Assembly (NCBI RefSeq): GCF_031755915.1
Contig: NC_083379.1
Location: 18,089,501-18,153,500 of the forward strand
DNA from: Ziziphus jujuba
Lineage: Eukaryota > Streptophyta > Magnoliopsida > Rosales > Rhamnaceae
Length of the DNA stretch: 64,000 nucleotides
Reading direction: 5' to 3'
This document shows positions 13,202 to 25,227 of this stretch, piece after piece. The notes under the pieces were generated by a model. It searched no databases, was not told the origin of the DNA, and worked only from the letters and a program-made list of their open reading frames with translations. The first letter of the stretch is position 1, and each line of letters begins with the position of its first letter. A program made the position numbers and the translations under genes.

Positions 13202-15613
13202 ATGGCCACCCAACCAATCGTCAAGAAGACTGCGTGCGTTGTCGGCGGCAGCGGTTTTGTAGCGTCTCTACTGATCAAGCTATTGCTTGGGAAGGGCTAT
13301 GCCGTCAATACCACTGTCAGAAACCCTGGTAGATCTTCCTCTGTCTTTTGTTTTTTGTTTTTGGGTGTTTCTGTTTTCTTCTAGAGATTCTAGATTTTGT
13401 TGACTTAGAACACTCAAAAGTAACGAAATTTCTTTTCCTCGTCGACAAGGTAATGTTATTTTTCGTCTATTTATTCTTTTCCCGTCCTTCACCGACTTTT
13501 GTGGATGTTATTTGGTGGCCTTAGTTTTTTTTTTAGCGCAGTCACATTTAATAACCCTGCATTTCTGTAAATTGCTTTTGTGCCCCGTTCTACACTTGCA
13601 GCAACATTCTTAGTTGTAGTGACTCAGAAAATACTATGCTCAGATTTGAGTACTGCTGTAAACTTAAAAGCTTGTTAATTTGTGCTGCCTTGACACTAAG
13701 AAGCAGAGGACCTTTGTTCATTGATAAATGTTTCAGAAGAAACAACAGCGATGACATGTTTGATCTCTGATAAGCTTTTCACACTCTACTTTTAAACGTT
13801 ATTAGTGATGACAAAAGTGAAAGAGCATAGAGTGTACTCTTATGTTTCACTACTAGTCCTGGTGAGCAAATTATTTTGACAACGAGGACCTTGGGAGATA
13901 ATGTGATTCCGAGCTGGACAATAAACAGTAGTGCACAACACTATTTGTTAGAAATGTTAGTAGGATGACCAAATTTTTGGTCCTACTTTTTTGTACTATT
14001 ATTGGCTAAAGTTATCCAATTTTTGGCTTTTTTTTTTATTTTTTTTATTTTGGGTGCAGACAATGAGAAAAAGATATCACACCTCAAAGCACTGCAATCT
14101 TTGGGCGAGCTTAAAATATTTGGTGCTGATCTAACTGAGGAGGGAAGTTTTGATGCCCCTGTAGCAGGTTGTGACCTTGTCTTCCATGTTGCAACCCCAG
14201 TCAACTTTGCCTCAGAGGACCCAGAGGTACATAAAACTGCATAACAAATACTTAGATTTGGAATAGCTACTGGATATTCATTAACAAAAAGATCAACATT
14301 TTCCCTTTGTCAACAACTAGAATGACATGATCAAGCCGGCGGTCCAAGGTGTACTAAATGTTCTGAATGCTTGTGCAAAAGCTAAAACAGTCAAACGTGT
14401 GGTCTTGACATCTTCAGCAGCAGCTGTATCAATCAATACGCTTAAAGGGACAGATTTGGTCGTGGATGAAACCAATTGGACTGACGTCGAGTTTTTGAGT
14501 ACACAGAAACCACCTACCTGGGTAATCCTCCCTATAGAGTTCTGTTTTACTTTGTGATGGTCAACAAACACAGCAGACTCTCTAAATGAACAAATTGAAC
14601 AAGAGGGCTTAACTATTGCCTTATCTGAATTTGCAGGGCTATCCAGTCTCCAAGACATTAGCAGAGAAGGCAGCATGGAAATTCGCTGAAGAAAATAAAA
14701 TTGAACTTATCACTGTGATCCCTTCTCTTATGACTGGTGCTTCTCTCACACCAGACATCCCAAGCAGCATTCAACTAGGAGCATCTTTACTGACAGGTTC
14801 GTGACAGAAATTTACAAATTAACTAAAAGATGGGATTAGGCAGAAGATTGGCATTTTTAATGGAATTGTTATTATTTTTTTTAACATGCTTGCAGGAAAT
14901 GAGTTCCTCATAAATGCTATGAAAGGTATGCATATGCTATCAGGTTCTATCTCCATTACACATGTGGAGGATGTTTGCCAAGCTCATATATTTTTGGCCG
15001 AGAAAGAATCTGCTTCTGGTCGTTACGTATGCTGTGCTATCAACACCAGTGTTCCCGAGCTAGCAAAGTTCCTAAACAAAAGATATCCACAGTACCAAGT
15101 CCCCACTGAGTAAGCTCCTTGAATCCTTGATCAATTTTAAATTCCTGTTTTAGACACATTGCAGGGAAGGCTATAGGCTCAAACACGATCACTTTGAGAA
15201 GCTGCAGTACTTAAAATCATTAGATTCTGATCCGTCCAAAAAAGTACCTGATAAAGGATGGGTGTGCATTCCACAAAGGGTTATCCCAGTTGGTTAAGCA
15301 TACTTTACTCCTAATCTGGATCGCCGATTCGAGCCAGGAAAATGCCCTCTAATTCTAAAGAAAAGGAAAAAAATGGGATTGGTGTTACTAATTCAAAGGC
15401 ATTTTGCTTTACACTAACCCATTGGTTTTATTTGGGGCATAACGTTGCTGTTTCATTTGCAATTGCAGTTTTGGAGATTTCCCATCCAAGCCCAAGTTAA
15501 TTATCTCTTCTGAGAAGCTAATCAAGGAAGGATTCAGTTTTAAGTACGGGATTGAAGATATATACGACCAGACTGTGGAGTACATTAAGGCTAAGGGGCT
15601 GCTCAAGCACTAA
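13202..15613 (+). CDS. ANR: Anthocyanidin reductase
   Basis: Six exons, 13202-13328, 14060-14226, 14321-14521, 14637-14796, 14896-15109 and 15469-15613, join in frame (1014 nt, 337 aa; family about 338). The enzyme reduces anthocyanidins with NAD(P)H to 2,3-cis-flavan-3-ols such as epicatechin, a cytosolic step leading to proanthocyanidins. The Rossmann motif VVGGSGFVA is at residues 13-21. The extended-SDR catalytic residues are S130 (LTSSAAA), Y167 and K171 (GYPVSK). Family hallmarks include FHVATPVNFASEDPEN, GSISITHVEDVC, GRYVCCAINTSVPELAKFLN, DFGDFPSKPKLIISSEKL and a KGLLKH end. These separate ANR from dihydroflavonol or leucoanthocyanidin reductases. All splice sites are GT..AG and no disruption is visible, so the gene looks functional. 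The last intron carries a SINE. Confidence 0.96.
15255..15375 (+). mobile_element. tRNA-derived SINE fragment in the last ANR intron
   Basis: Inside intron 5 of ANR, CAGTTGGTTAAGCATAC resembles a Pol III A box and GATTCGAGCC resembles a B box, spaced about 30 bp apart as in tRNA-derived SINEs. The preceding GGGTGTGCATTCCACAAAGG also resembles the heads of common eudicot SINEs. An A-rich tail follows (to about 15375). The ends and target duplication were not resolved. Confidence 0.55.
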
Positions 15614-15663
15614 AGAGTGTAACTGGTTTATAATCCTGTCATATATATCCATATATGTTTTAG

Positions 15664-15722
<59 letters not shown>
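15664..15722. repeat. (AT)n(GT)n microsatellite
   Basis: A run of AT dinucleotides passes directly into about 20 GT dinucleotides, 50 bp after the ANR stop codon and probably inside its 3'UTR. Confidence 0.9.
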
Positions 15723-15723
<1 letters not shown>

Positions 15724-16429
15724 ATCGTTCATGTAGGACTGGCAGTGACGATCCTGTTGCATGAATCCTTTATGTATTCTCATTTTAATTTGCTTGAGCG
15801 CGGTACTAGAACTAGCTTGATGTATATAATGAAACTAATTATCTTCGAGCAAATTGACAGCCCTGCTTTAAAATATATAATACATCAGTATTTGCTTACA
15901 AGTAGTCATTATTATTTTTTTTTCTTTTTTCGGGAGTTATTTGCGCCACTGCCCTCTAGAACCATGGCTGAAGAGATTGTCTTTATTTAACATTTTGCAG
16001 TTTTGTTCCCTGTATTTTGACCAAATTATTGAGCCTTCAAATTTAAAATGTTTCATATTTAGACCTTAATTCACAATTTCTTTCACATTAATCCAATTTC
16101 CACGTTGTTTTCTAAATTAACCAACACATAGTTTAAAATTTGAAAAATTATTTAGTTTTCTCATTAATCAATTAATCATTTTTTTTTCTTCATCTTGTTT
16201 GTAAATTAAAAAAAAATAATTTTTATTTCGAATATAGTTTAGGAACAATGGTGCAAATAACCCATATCATCTTTTCTACCAGAAACATGAGTCATTATTT
16301 AAATTTTCTATTTTCCTCACGTGCTAGTGATCTACTTGATGTAAAGCCTTCAATTCAATTTTAGGCCCATCATTAGCCGTTCTTTTCTTTTGTAAACCAA
16401 TAAATATAATGTAAAGGCTCCACCAAATG

Positions 16430-16465
<36 letters not shown>

Positions 16466-17434
16466 TAATATGCAAAGGTCATTTCAAGAGTGTAAGTTTG
16501 GACAATATGGCTCACTCAAAGCCCAAGGTTTTGGGCTTTGAGAATTGGAGTAGATGAGTCGGAGTGCATAGGTTGGAAATGAAAAAGGGGAAAGGCCAAC
16601 GATGTCCACACGTTTTCACTGAAGAGGAAAAATGCCCCCCCGTTTAAAACATGTATTTCGGCCCACCTTCCATTTACTATATCATGTGAGTTATCTATTA
16701 TATCCATCTCATTCAAATTTTGCTTTTTGTCTTTTTGTTGCTCTCGCCTCGTCCTCATCCCATATTTGCTTCTCTCTCTCACTCTCATCCCACTTTTTTC
16801 ACTCCTATCTTTTACTCTCTTTTTTTCTTTCTCTCTCTCCCTCTCTCGCTATTGTCTTATACAATCTCTTAATAATGATAGGGATTAAGAAAATCTCTGC
16901 CTGAGTGAAAAAAGCCAACCAAGAATGAGAATAAGAAGAGACAAAGCCAACCAAGAATGAGAATAAGAAGAGACAAGTCGGCGAAGAAGCACATGACCAC
17001 GCAAAGTTTCTAAGAAACTCAATGATAAACCCAAGGAACAAACAGTTAAACCCTAAAATGAACAAAAGGTTAAATGAATGGAGTAACAGAAAAAAGCCAT
17101 GATTGAGCCAAAGAAAAAACCCATGGAAGAATCGATGGAAAATCTCATGGACAGATTGAATGAGAGATCCAATGAGAAACAATATGAGATTAGGTATTTT
17201 TATTGTTATAAATATTTGTTTATAGTTTATAGTTTTGAAGTTTCATTAGATGTTAGTTGGAAATTTGGCCTACATAGTAGAGATGTGATCAATCGTAAAA
17301 GTACCCCCCCTAAACTCAAGTTAGTGTACAAATTTTAGTGCAGGGCAGGGTGGTGTAATGTTTCATTACACATTTCACATATATATAGCTTGACCCCGAC
17401 TAGCACAGCTCACACCAAGATCGTCTCATGTGGG
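15723..17434. other. Intergenic region downstream of ANR
   Basis: No gene was recognised. It includes an (AC)n microsatellite at 16435-16463, CT-rich tracts at 16760-16850, and a 32-bp tandem duplication (phrase GCCAACCAAGAATGAGAATA) at about 16911-16974. Open frames on both strands here arise from the low-complexity sequence. Confidence 0.55.
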
Positions 17435-20400
17435 TGTAACATCCTGTCCTGAAGTATGTTAAAATTTTCTCACGTTGACTGGGTTTGAACTCCATTGACT
17501 AAAAAGGGTCAAATTTTGACTTTTTGGTTCGGATAGAATTGTGCGTTGACTAAAGCATAATTACAAAGTACGTGTTGAGTTGAGTTTGAAAACTAATAGC
17601 ACGTCGAAAACAGAGCTACGGTTTGAAAGTTATGAACAAAACAAGATGCGGTCTGAACTGTCCAAGGGTACTGGGTTGACTTTTTCAATTTTTGTGAAAT
17701 CAAGCTTTGACTCATGTATAGTTGTGAATTGCTTATCAATATGAGTTCATAGACTAGAGACATGCCTAATGTGAACATTTGGTTTGGAAGTTAATGATTC
17801 GTGAAGTTTTTTCGAGATAGTAGTTACTATTCATCGATCTGCGAGTGTGTAAAGAATGTTGCCACGTGTCAAAAAATCCAGCCAACCCATAAGTGGACAG
17901 TAGCACCCACAAGAAGCTTTTTGATTGGGCAAGAAGGGGGGGAGAGAGAGAAGGAAAGAGAGGAGAAAGAGGAGAGAGGGGGAGAGAGGAGGAAACAGGC
18001 CAACCACCTTTCACCCTTTTTGGGTCACTAGAACAATAAACGCACCTGACCAGGTTGTAGCCCACATCATTTCTGGCTAGCCAGCCAAAAATCACAGCCA
18101 ACTGACCGTCGACGCACTCGAATCGAGGCGATTTCTGACGGCAGTGCTGATTCCTTCTCTGTCCAAATTCTCCCGAACTAGAACTCCTTTTTCTACACAA
18201 CTATTCCCATTAGCTTACCCATCCTCTGATCTACCTCTTCACCAATTTTCATGGCCAGTGGTCACTGGACGCACCGCCGACGGTGGGGGATTCCCATGAC
18301 CATAGCGGCTTGCCAGAAAACCTAGTTCTGGTGAGTTTCCGATCACCCTACCTACCCTTTCCCACTAATTCGACCCCCCTAAATCCAAATCCAAATTGGT
18401 TTCCCTCAATTTGTGATGGTTTGTGAGATTCGAAGACATTAAGTTCGAGAGCTCTTCGACAAGATTCTGGCCACCACAAGTTCGATCTCCAAAAGATAAG
18501 ACCCGATGCTTAATCCTCATGTTGTAAGCTTCAATTCAGTATATCATTTGTGAATTTTGGATACCGTTTGTGTTAGTTCCATAGGTATGTATGTTTAGTA
18601 TACCCGATTAAAATAATATTTTAATCGATTTTGTGTATTGGTGATATTTTAGGAGCACGTGTGAGTTGTGGGACTGATCCTGTAGAGGATCTGGATTGAT
18701 AAGCGTGTTCGAGATGAGTAATCCACCTTCAAATTTATTTTCGAATGCTAAACTATATATATTTTGTGATAATTGAATATTTGGAAATTATATTTCATGT
18801 ACTAAATATTCAATAAATTTCTATTTGGAAATTTTATGCCAAAATTAGGGTGAATAAAATATATGTGCATAAAAATCATATTTTGATTTTTAAGAAATTA
18901 TGAATTTAATTTTATTAAATTATTGTTGAAATTAATTGCGGATTAATTGTGTTTGATAAAAGTGTATTTATATGAATTTATGCATATGTGGATTTGTATG
19001 TGATTTCAATGCGATTTCAATTGTAGTGAATTTGGAGGATTTGAAGAAAATATTTATTTCAATTTATTAGGCATTGAAGCAATGGTGGGAAAATTATTTT
19101 ATGGTATATATATATATATATATACTGTTGGATTTAAGATGATGGATTAATTGATGAATTGGAATTGATGGGTGTTAACACTTGTTTTATGAAAATTGGA
19201 AATTGTATATATATATATATATGGTTTTTAAGATGCACTATACATTATCCGTGTTCTGTAGTTGTGGATGCGATTAGCATGTGGGCGGATTGTTATGATA
19301 TTGGCCATAGCCGCCATCTTCCATGGCTGGAATTGAGGGTTATAGCATCGACGCTGCTGGGACGCCAGGGCGGCCTGGATATAGGTTTCTCTATATAACC
19401 TTCCCGTCAGGTGGTGCTTTGGGCACTGTCGGGCATAACTGGTATACAGTGTGTGCGTCAAGTTATTTTTCCAACCCGATTATCAAAATTAAATGTTTTC
19501 AAAATGGTATTTGAAACTAAAATTATTTAATTGTGAGTTTATTATTTATTTAGATTTGTGCCCAAAAATATATTTGATCATATTTTTGAGGTTACGTAAA
19601 ATTGAGATTTATCAAAAATTTCTTTGGTGTCTCTCATTGCTTTATTAATATATTGAGCAACTATTATAATTTATTTATTGGAATCAATTTGGCCTTACAT
19701 TAAATTTTATTATTACTAACTCGATTTATGGCACATTAAATTGTATTTTATTTATTATTAATTCTTTGATTATTTCATTGATTGATTAATAAATTTTATA
19801 ATTAAATATTAAGTTAAAGTTTTTTGGTTAGTTTGATTTGTGCTTATTTCTTCTGGTATGAATTCTACCATTTATTTGTGACCTTTTTTGATTTCATGAT
19901 ATTCTATTATAGATTCAATTATTTGTTATTAAATTTATCCTCAAGGTTATATTGTAAGATTTAAATCATTTGTAATTTTATTTATTATTTATTCCTTGAG
20001 TTGTGGGGTATATAAATGTAGGGTTTTGTGAAATGTTTTTAAAAAGGAAAACATTTCCAACTGAGTGAATCGAAAGGATTTTGAGGAAAATGCTATTTCC
20101 TAATATTTATTAATTGTCTATTTATTAAAGTAGTCAATTTTATTATACTATTATATGACTACTATTATTATTGTGTTAAATAGGATCATTCATTGAGATG
20201 ATTAGTATCTCATGTTTTCAAATTCGTTCCTTTATACCCAGGTTAGTAGACGTTGATCATCTGGGACGAGTTCGAGGTCTTCGTTCGTTACTGCACTCCA
20301 AGAAACATTTCTTTCTTTTCCTTTCAACTTGTAAATTTCCTATCTTGTGTTGTAAGAAATTCTATTTTTAATCGTAGTTAATGCGATGCTCTATATAATG

Positions 20401-20740
20401 TATTGGATTCATGTAATTAATATTGCACTTATTCCTTATTTGTTATTTGAAGTGCTTGAAATTATGGAATCAAATTGTAATAAGTGGGGAGGAATAAGGT
20501 AGGAGTGTGTTTTCTATGCAAGGAATTATAAGGTAAGCCCAACTTTTAGGGGAGATTCTACTGGAATTTTCATTGGAAGATTCGGTAGGGTTTCATTAGG
20601 ATCATGGCTTGTTTAAGGTTTCGGTAAGGGATATTAGACGGATTTTGACAGTGAGGGTGGTGGGGTAGTTGTTTTTATTTTATCTTTTTATTCTATTTTG
20701 TTGTTGTAGTTGTAATGTACAATTTGCAATATTGTCATAG
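17435..20740 (+). mobile_element. Long LTR-like non-coding retrotransposon remnant
   Basis: The stretch starts with TGTAACATCCTGTCCTGAAG and continues for about 3 kb without coding potential, in a style typical of very long plant LTRs: TTGAC-rich head (17475-17560), a GA-rich block at 17940-18000, a GC-richer middle (18040-18300), a CTCTATATAACC box near 19388-19400, and the phrase CTTTTAGGGGAGATTCTACT near 20543. I recognise these as LTR-like but cannot name the family. The 3' boundary is uncertain. No second copy exists in the window, so it may be a solo or truncated LTR. Confidence 0.5.
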
Positions 20741-21105
20741 GATATGCCCAAGGTTCATAAGCGTATTTATAAGGAGGATGCTAGATTGTAGAATAAAATG
20801 TCATCATATGATAATGCTTTCAAGGCAATTGAAACAATTAAGGGCAAGTTGACTAATGACCAGCTGAAAGTGCTTAAATGAAAGTGCTTTGCCATTGTTT
20901 ATGATCTTTATGTAAGGTATAATATTCAAAATTGAAACTTAATCATACGAAAATTCAAAATTAAGACCCACATGTGGTCCAATTGGTCAAACTTATATAA
21001 TTTTTGGTATCCTTCGGTACAAGTTATTACAACATTGTAAAACCTATGAGATCTAAAAATGAAAGGAAACAAGGGCAAGATCAATGAGTAATCAAAAAGG
21101 TGGAT

Positions 21106-21412
21106 TGTAAAACATATGACCTTTGGAGGATGCGAGACTTGGAAGGGCAATATTAGTGAGCAATCCCACATCACCCAGATATAGAGCTATAATGGTTCAA
21201 AGTAAAGATACTCACTATCTTAAAAATCTAGATTTTTTAAAGCGGTTGATTTTACGGTTTGAACTAACTTTGGAGTTAAGTATTTTCCAATGGGAGCAAT
21301 CTTAAAATAAGTGACTCCTTTGGAAGTCTGAATAAAAATCTTCTATAGTCTAGAGTGCAATAAATAAATTAAGTACAATATCAGTGGAGTAAAAAAGTTG
21401 CGAGGTATTATA
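21106..21412 (+). repeat. 5S-bearing LTR, copy 1
   Basis: This 307-bp LTR begins TGTAAAACATATGACC and ends before the primer-site word AGTATCAGAGC. CAATCCCACATCACCC lies about 60 bp in. The 5S-like part spans about 21261-21330 (GTTTGAAC.., GGAGTTAAG, GTGACTCCTTTGGAAGTCTG). It is decayed, with the terminal CA changed to TA. Confidence 0.75.
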
Positions 21413-21916
21413 GACAGTATCAGAGCTTGCATCTGATAGAAAATGTGCTAGTGAGGATGCTATCCCCTAAGGGAATTAGATTATAAAACTTGTGAGCCCT
21501 GAAAGATGAGAGACCAGAAGGGATAAGATTAGTGAGCAGTTAAAGAGGTAAAATTATAAGACCTGTGAGTTTTGAAGGATACAAGACAAGAGGAAGCATG
21601 ATCAGTGAACAATCTCATATGATAATACTTTCAAGGCAATTGAAACAATTAAGCGCAAGTTGACCAAAGACCAGCTGAAAGCGCTTAAATGACAGTGCTT
21701 TACCATTGTTTATGATCTTTATGTAATGTATAATATTCGAAATTGAAACTTAATCATACGAAAAGTCAAAATTAAGATCCACATGTGGTCCAATTGGTCA
21801 AACTTATATAATTTTTGGTATCCTTCGGTACAAGTTGTTACAACATTGTAAAACCTATGAGACCTAAAAATGAAAGCAAACAAGGGCGAGATCAATGAGC
21901 AATCAAAAAGGTGGAT

Positions 21917-22213
21917 TGTAAAACCTATGACCTTTGGAGGATGCGAGACTTGGAAGGGCAATATTAGTGAGCAATCCCACATCACCCAGATATAAAGCTA
22001 TAATGGTTCAAAGTAAAGATACTCACTTTCTTAACAATCTATATATTTTAAAGTAGTTGATTTTACGGTTTGAAGTGCCTTTGGAGTTAAGCAGTGCGAG
22101 CAACCTTAAAATAAGCGACCTTGGAAGTCTGAACAAAAACCTTATATAGTCTAGAATGCAATAAATAAATTAGGGACAATATCAGTGGAGTAAAAGAGTG
22201 GCGAGGTGTTATA
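21917..22213 (+). repeat. 5S-bearing LTR, copy 2
   Basis: This 297-bp copy is closely similar to copy 1 but has short deletions in the 5S-like part (GGAGTTAAGCAGTGCGAGC, then GCGACCTTGGAAGTCTG). It is followed by the primer-site word AGTATCAGAGC at about 22217. Confidence 0.75.
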
Positions 22214-22717
22214 GATAGTATCAGAGCTTGCATCTGATAGAAAATGTGCTAGTAAGGATGCTAGCTCTTAAGGGAATTATATTATAAAACTTGTGAGCCC
22301 TGAAGGATGCGAGACCAGAAAGGATAAGGTTAGGAGTAGTTAAAGAGGTAAAATTGTAAGTCCTATGAGTTTTGAAGAATACAAGACAAGAGGAAGTAAG
22401 ATCAGTGAACAATCTCATATGAAAATGCTTTCAAGGCAATTGAAACAATTAAGGGCAAGTTGACCAACGACCAGCTGAGAGTGCTTAAATGAAAGTGCTT
22501 TGCCATTGTTTATGATCTTTATGTAATGATATAATATTCAAAATTGAAAATTAATTATACAAAAAGTCAAAATTAAGAGCCACATGTGGTCCAATTGGTC
22601 AAACTTATATAATTTTTGGTACCCTTCGGTACAAGTTGTTACAACATTGTAAAACCTATGAGAACTAAAAATGAAAGCAAACAAGGGAAAGATCAATGAG
22701 CAATAAAAAAGGTGGAT

Positions 22718-23024
22718 TGTAAAACCTATGACTTTGAAGCATGCAAGACTTAGATGGGCAATATTAGTGAGCAATCCCATATCACCCAAATATAGAGCTA
22801 TAATGGTTCAAAGTAAAGATACTCACTTTCTTAACAATCTATATATTTTTAAAGTGGTTGATTTTAGGGGTTGAAGTAACTTTGGAGTTAAGCATTTTCC
22901 AGTGGGAGTAATCTTAAAATAATCGACCTCCTTGGAAGTCTGAACAAAAACCTTATATAGTCTAGAGTGCAATAAATAAATTAGGGACAATGTCAGTGGA
23001 GTAAAAGAGTGGCGAGGTGTTATA
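22718..23024 (+). repeat. 5S-bearing LTR, copy 3
   Basis: This 307-bp copy holds the 5S-like words GGAGTTAAGCATTTTCCAGT and TCGACCTCCTTGGAAGTCTG. The primer-site word after it is mutated to AGTATTAGAG. Confidence 0.75.
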
Positions 23025-23529
23025 GATAGTATTAGAGTTTGCATCTGATAAAAAATGTGCTAGTGATAATGCTAGACCCTAAGGGAATTAGATTGTAAAC
23101 TTGTGAGCCTTAAAGGATGTGAGAGCAGAAGGGATAAGATTAGTAAGCGGTTAAAGAGGTAAAATTGTAAGACCTATATGTTTTGAAGGATACAAGACAA
23201 GAGAAAGCAAGATCAATGAACAATCTCATATGATAATGCTTTCAATGTAATTGAAACAATTAAGTGCAAGTTGACAAAAGACCAGGTGAAAGTGCTTAAA
23301 TGAAATGCTTTACCATTGTTTATGATCTTTATTTAATGGTAAAATTTTCAAAATTGAAACTTAATCATACGAAAAGTCAAAATTAAGATCCACATGTGGT
23401 CCAATTGGTCAAACTTATATAATTTTTGGTATCCTTCGGTACAAGTTGTTACAACATTGTAAAAAACCTATGAGACCTAAAAATGAAAGCAAACAAGGGC
23501 GAGATCAATGAGCAATCAAAAAGGTGGAT

Positions 23530-23837
23530 TGTAAAACCTATGACCTTTGAAGGATGCGAGACTTAGAAGGGCAATATTGGTGAGTAATCCCACATCACCC
23601 AGATATAGAGCTATAATGGTTCAAAGTAAAGATACTCACTCTCTTAACAATCTAGATATTTTCAAAGTAATTGATTTTAGGGTTTGAAGTAACTTTGGAA
23701 TTAAGAATTTTCCAATGGGAGCAATCTTAAAATAAGCGAACTCCTTGGAAGTCTGAACAAAAACCTTATATAGTCAAGAGTGCAATAAATAAATTAGGGA
23801 TAATATCAGTGGAGTAAAAGAGTGGCGAGGTGTTATA
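23530..23837 (+). repeat. 5S-bearing LTR, copy 4 (5' LTR of the one complete element)
   Basis: This 308-bp LTR is followed by the primer-site word AGTATCAGAGC and a 142-bp internal region, then by LTR copy 5. The internal region itself contains a further partial LTR head. Confidence 0.75.
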
Positions 23838-23979
23838 GATAGTATCAGAGCTTGCATCTGATAGAAAATGTGCTAGTGAGGATGCTAGCCCCTAAGGAAA
23901 TTAGATTATAAAACTTGTGGGCCTTAAAGGATGCGAGAACAGAAGGGATAAGATTAGTGAGCAGCTAAAGAGGTAAAGT

Positions 23980-24290
23980 TGTAAGACCTGTGGGTTTTAA
24001 AGGATACAAGACAAGAGGAAGCAAGATCAGTGAACAATCTAATAACACCTAATTGTAGAATGGTAATGATTTAAATGAAAGATACTCACTTTTTTAATGA
24101 ATAAGGCATTTTCAGAGTGGCTGGTTTTAGAATTCGGAAGAACTCTTGAGTTAAACATGCTTCGATGGAGCAATCTTTGGTTGGATGATCTCTTAAAAAG
24201 GTTGAATAAAAAGAAAAATCCATATCGTTTAGAGTACGGTGGAAAATTGAAGACAATATTAATGAACCAAGTGAGTGGCAGGTTATTACA
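23980..24290 (+). repeat. 5S-bearing LTR, copy 5 (divergent terminal 3' LTR)
   Basis: This 311-bp LTR runs from TGTAAGACCTGTGGG to a canonical ..TTACA end. It is clearly more diverged from copies 1-4 than they are from each other. Its 5S-like part (about 24143-24200) retains GAACTCTTGAGTTAAACATG and a TTGGATGATCTCTTAAAA remnant of the GGGTGACCTCC block. Confidence 0.7.
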
Positions 24291-24389
24291 TTAATGTTAT
24301 ATAAGAGGTTTGGATTATTTTCTCTATTGGATTAACCTTTTGGCTTGAAGCCACAAACCTTAACACGCAGCAAGGCGCATTTTTCTTTT

Positions 24390-25187
24390 TTTAATTTTCT
24401 TAGGACAATCTATGTCTCTTTATTGATTTTGATTTGGTTTTATTTCTTAGGACAATCCTTAATAAAATTCATTATTTGTGTATAGTAAAATAGTTATATA
24501 ATAAATTTATTGGCAAGTAATTTAAATGTTATAAGCTACAATATCTTAAAGACATAAAAAATAAAAAAAAATAAAAAGAGCAAAATTATTATACATAAAC
24601 TTAACTTTCAATCCTTTCGTATATGTTATTCATTTTTTCATCTTTTCTTTTCAGTGTTTCTCTCAAATTGCTTTATGTTAACGGTAGTTTGGCTTTCTTA
24701 CCTATGGTAAATTTTAACAAACTAGCTACAAGATTTTTTTTTTTTAAAAAAAAGAAAAATGTAAAACAAAAACTCCAAATTGGTAATTATTTCAAACTGC
24801 TTATAAAATACATCTCATTTTGATAAAAAATTTTCTTTTAATTTTTTACAAAAATAAATGATTACTATAGTAGTCATTTATAATTCATATGTATTTATTC
24901 TTTTACCCTTTAAGCAAAAAAGAAAATCAAAAGCCAAAAGCATAATTGTTACCAAGTTGAATGATCTCTTAGTATCAAAAAAAATAAAAAATAAAAAAAA
25001 ACAAAAGAAAAGAAAAAATCCTAAAAATTTATATTTTCCAACTTAAGATGCATATCTCTTTATTGGTTTTGGATTGGTTAGTATTTGTATGGTCCTGAAT
25101 TTTTCTCTATTTTTGTATAGCAAATTAGTTATATAATAAATTTATTGGAAAGTAACTTAAATGCTATAAGCTATAATTTTTAACCAC

Positions 25188-25227
<40 letters not shown>

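Larger units (their letters stand above)
20810..24290 (+). mobile_element. Tandem array of 5S-rRNA-bearing LTR (Cassandra-type TRIM) units
   Basis: Equivalent points fall at 20810, 21621, 22421 and 23232, so the period is about 800-811 bp. Each unit contains a non-LTR segment (about 215 bp, with CACATGTGGTCCAATTGG), an ~80-bp extra copy of the LTR head, a full ~300-bp LTR, then a tRNA-Met-type primer binding site (AGTATCAGAGC). Each LTR contains a degenerate 5S rRNA 3' half (GAGTTAAGC.., then GTGACTCC-TTGGAAGTCTG in the best copy). 5S sequence inside an LTR plus a tRNA-Met primer site and no coding region defines Cassandra TRIMs. The last copy (23530-24290) reads LTR, 142-bp internal, LTR, which is a normal Cassandra size of 761 bp. 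The array contains four units plus a divergent terminal LTR. Confidence 0.8.

Noticed and set aside
17470..17500. tRNA B-box-like GGGTTTGAACTCC
   Set aside because: It has no matching A box or cloverleaf at tRNA spacing and is part of the LTR-like head.
17766..18200. 144-aa minus-strand open frame
   Set aside because: It lies in LTR-like DNA over a GA-rich block, which gives a low-complexity Ser/Pro-rich translation with no recognisable domain.
20926..22789. Repeated 65-88-aa minus-strand open frames
   Set aside because: They recur only because the DNA unit repeats, and the frames are opposite to the LTR features and not conserved in length.
21106..24290. Functional 5S rRNA gene cluster
   Set aside because: The 5S-like segments are partial, heavily mutated and embedded in LTRs followed by tRNA primer sites. 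Real 5S arrays have ~120-bp intact genes with short spacers.
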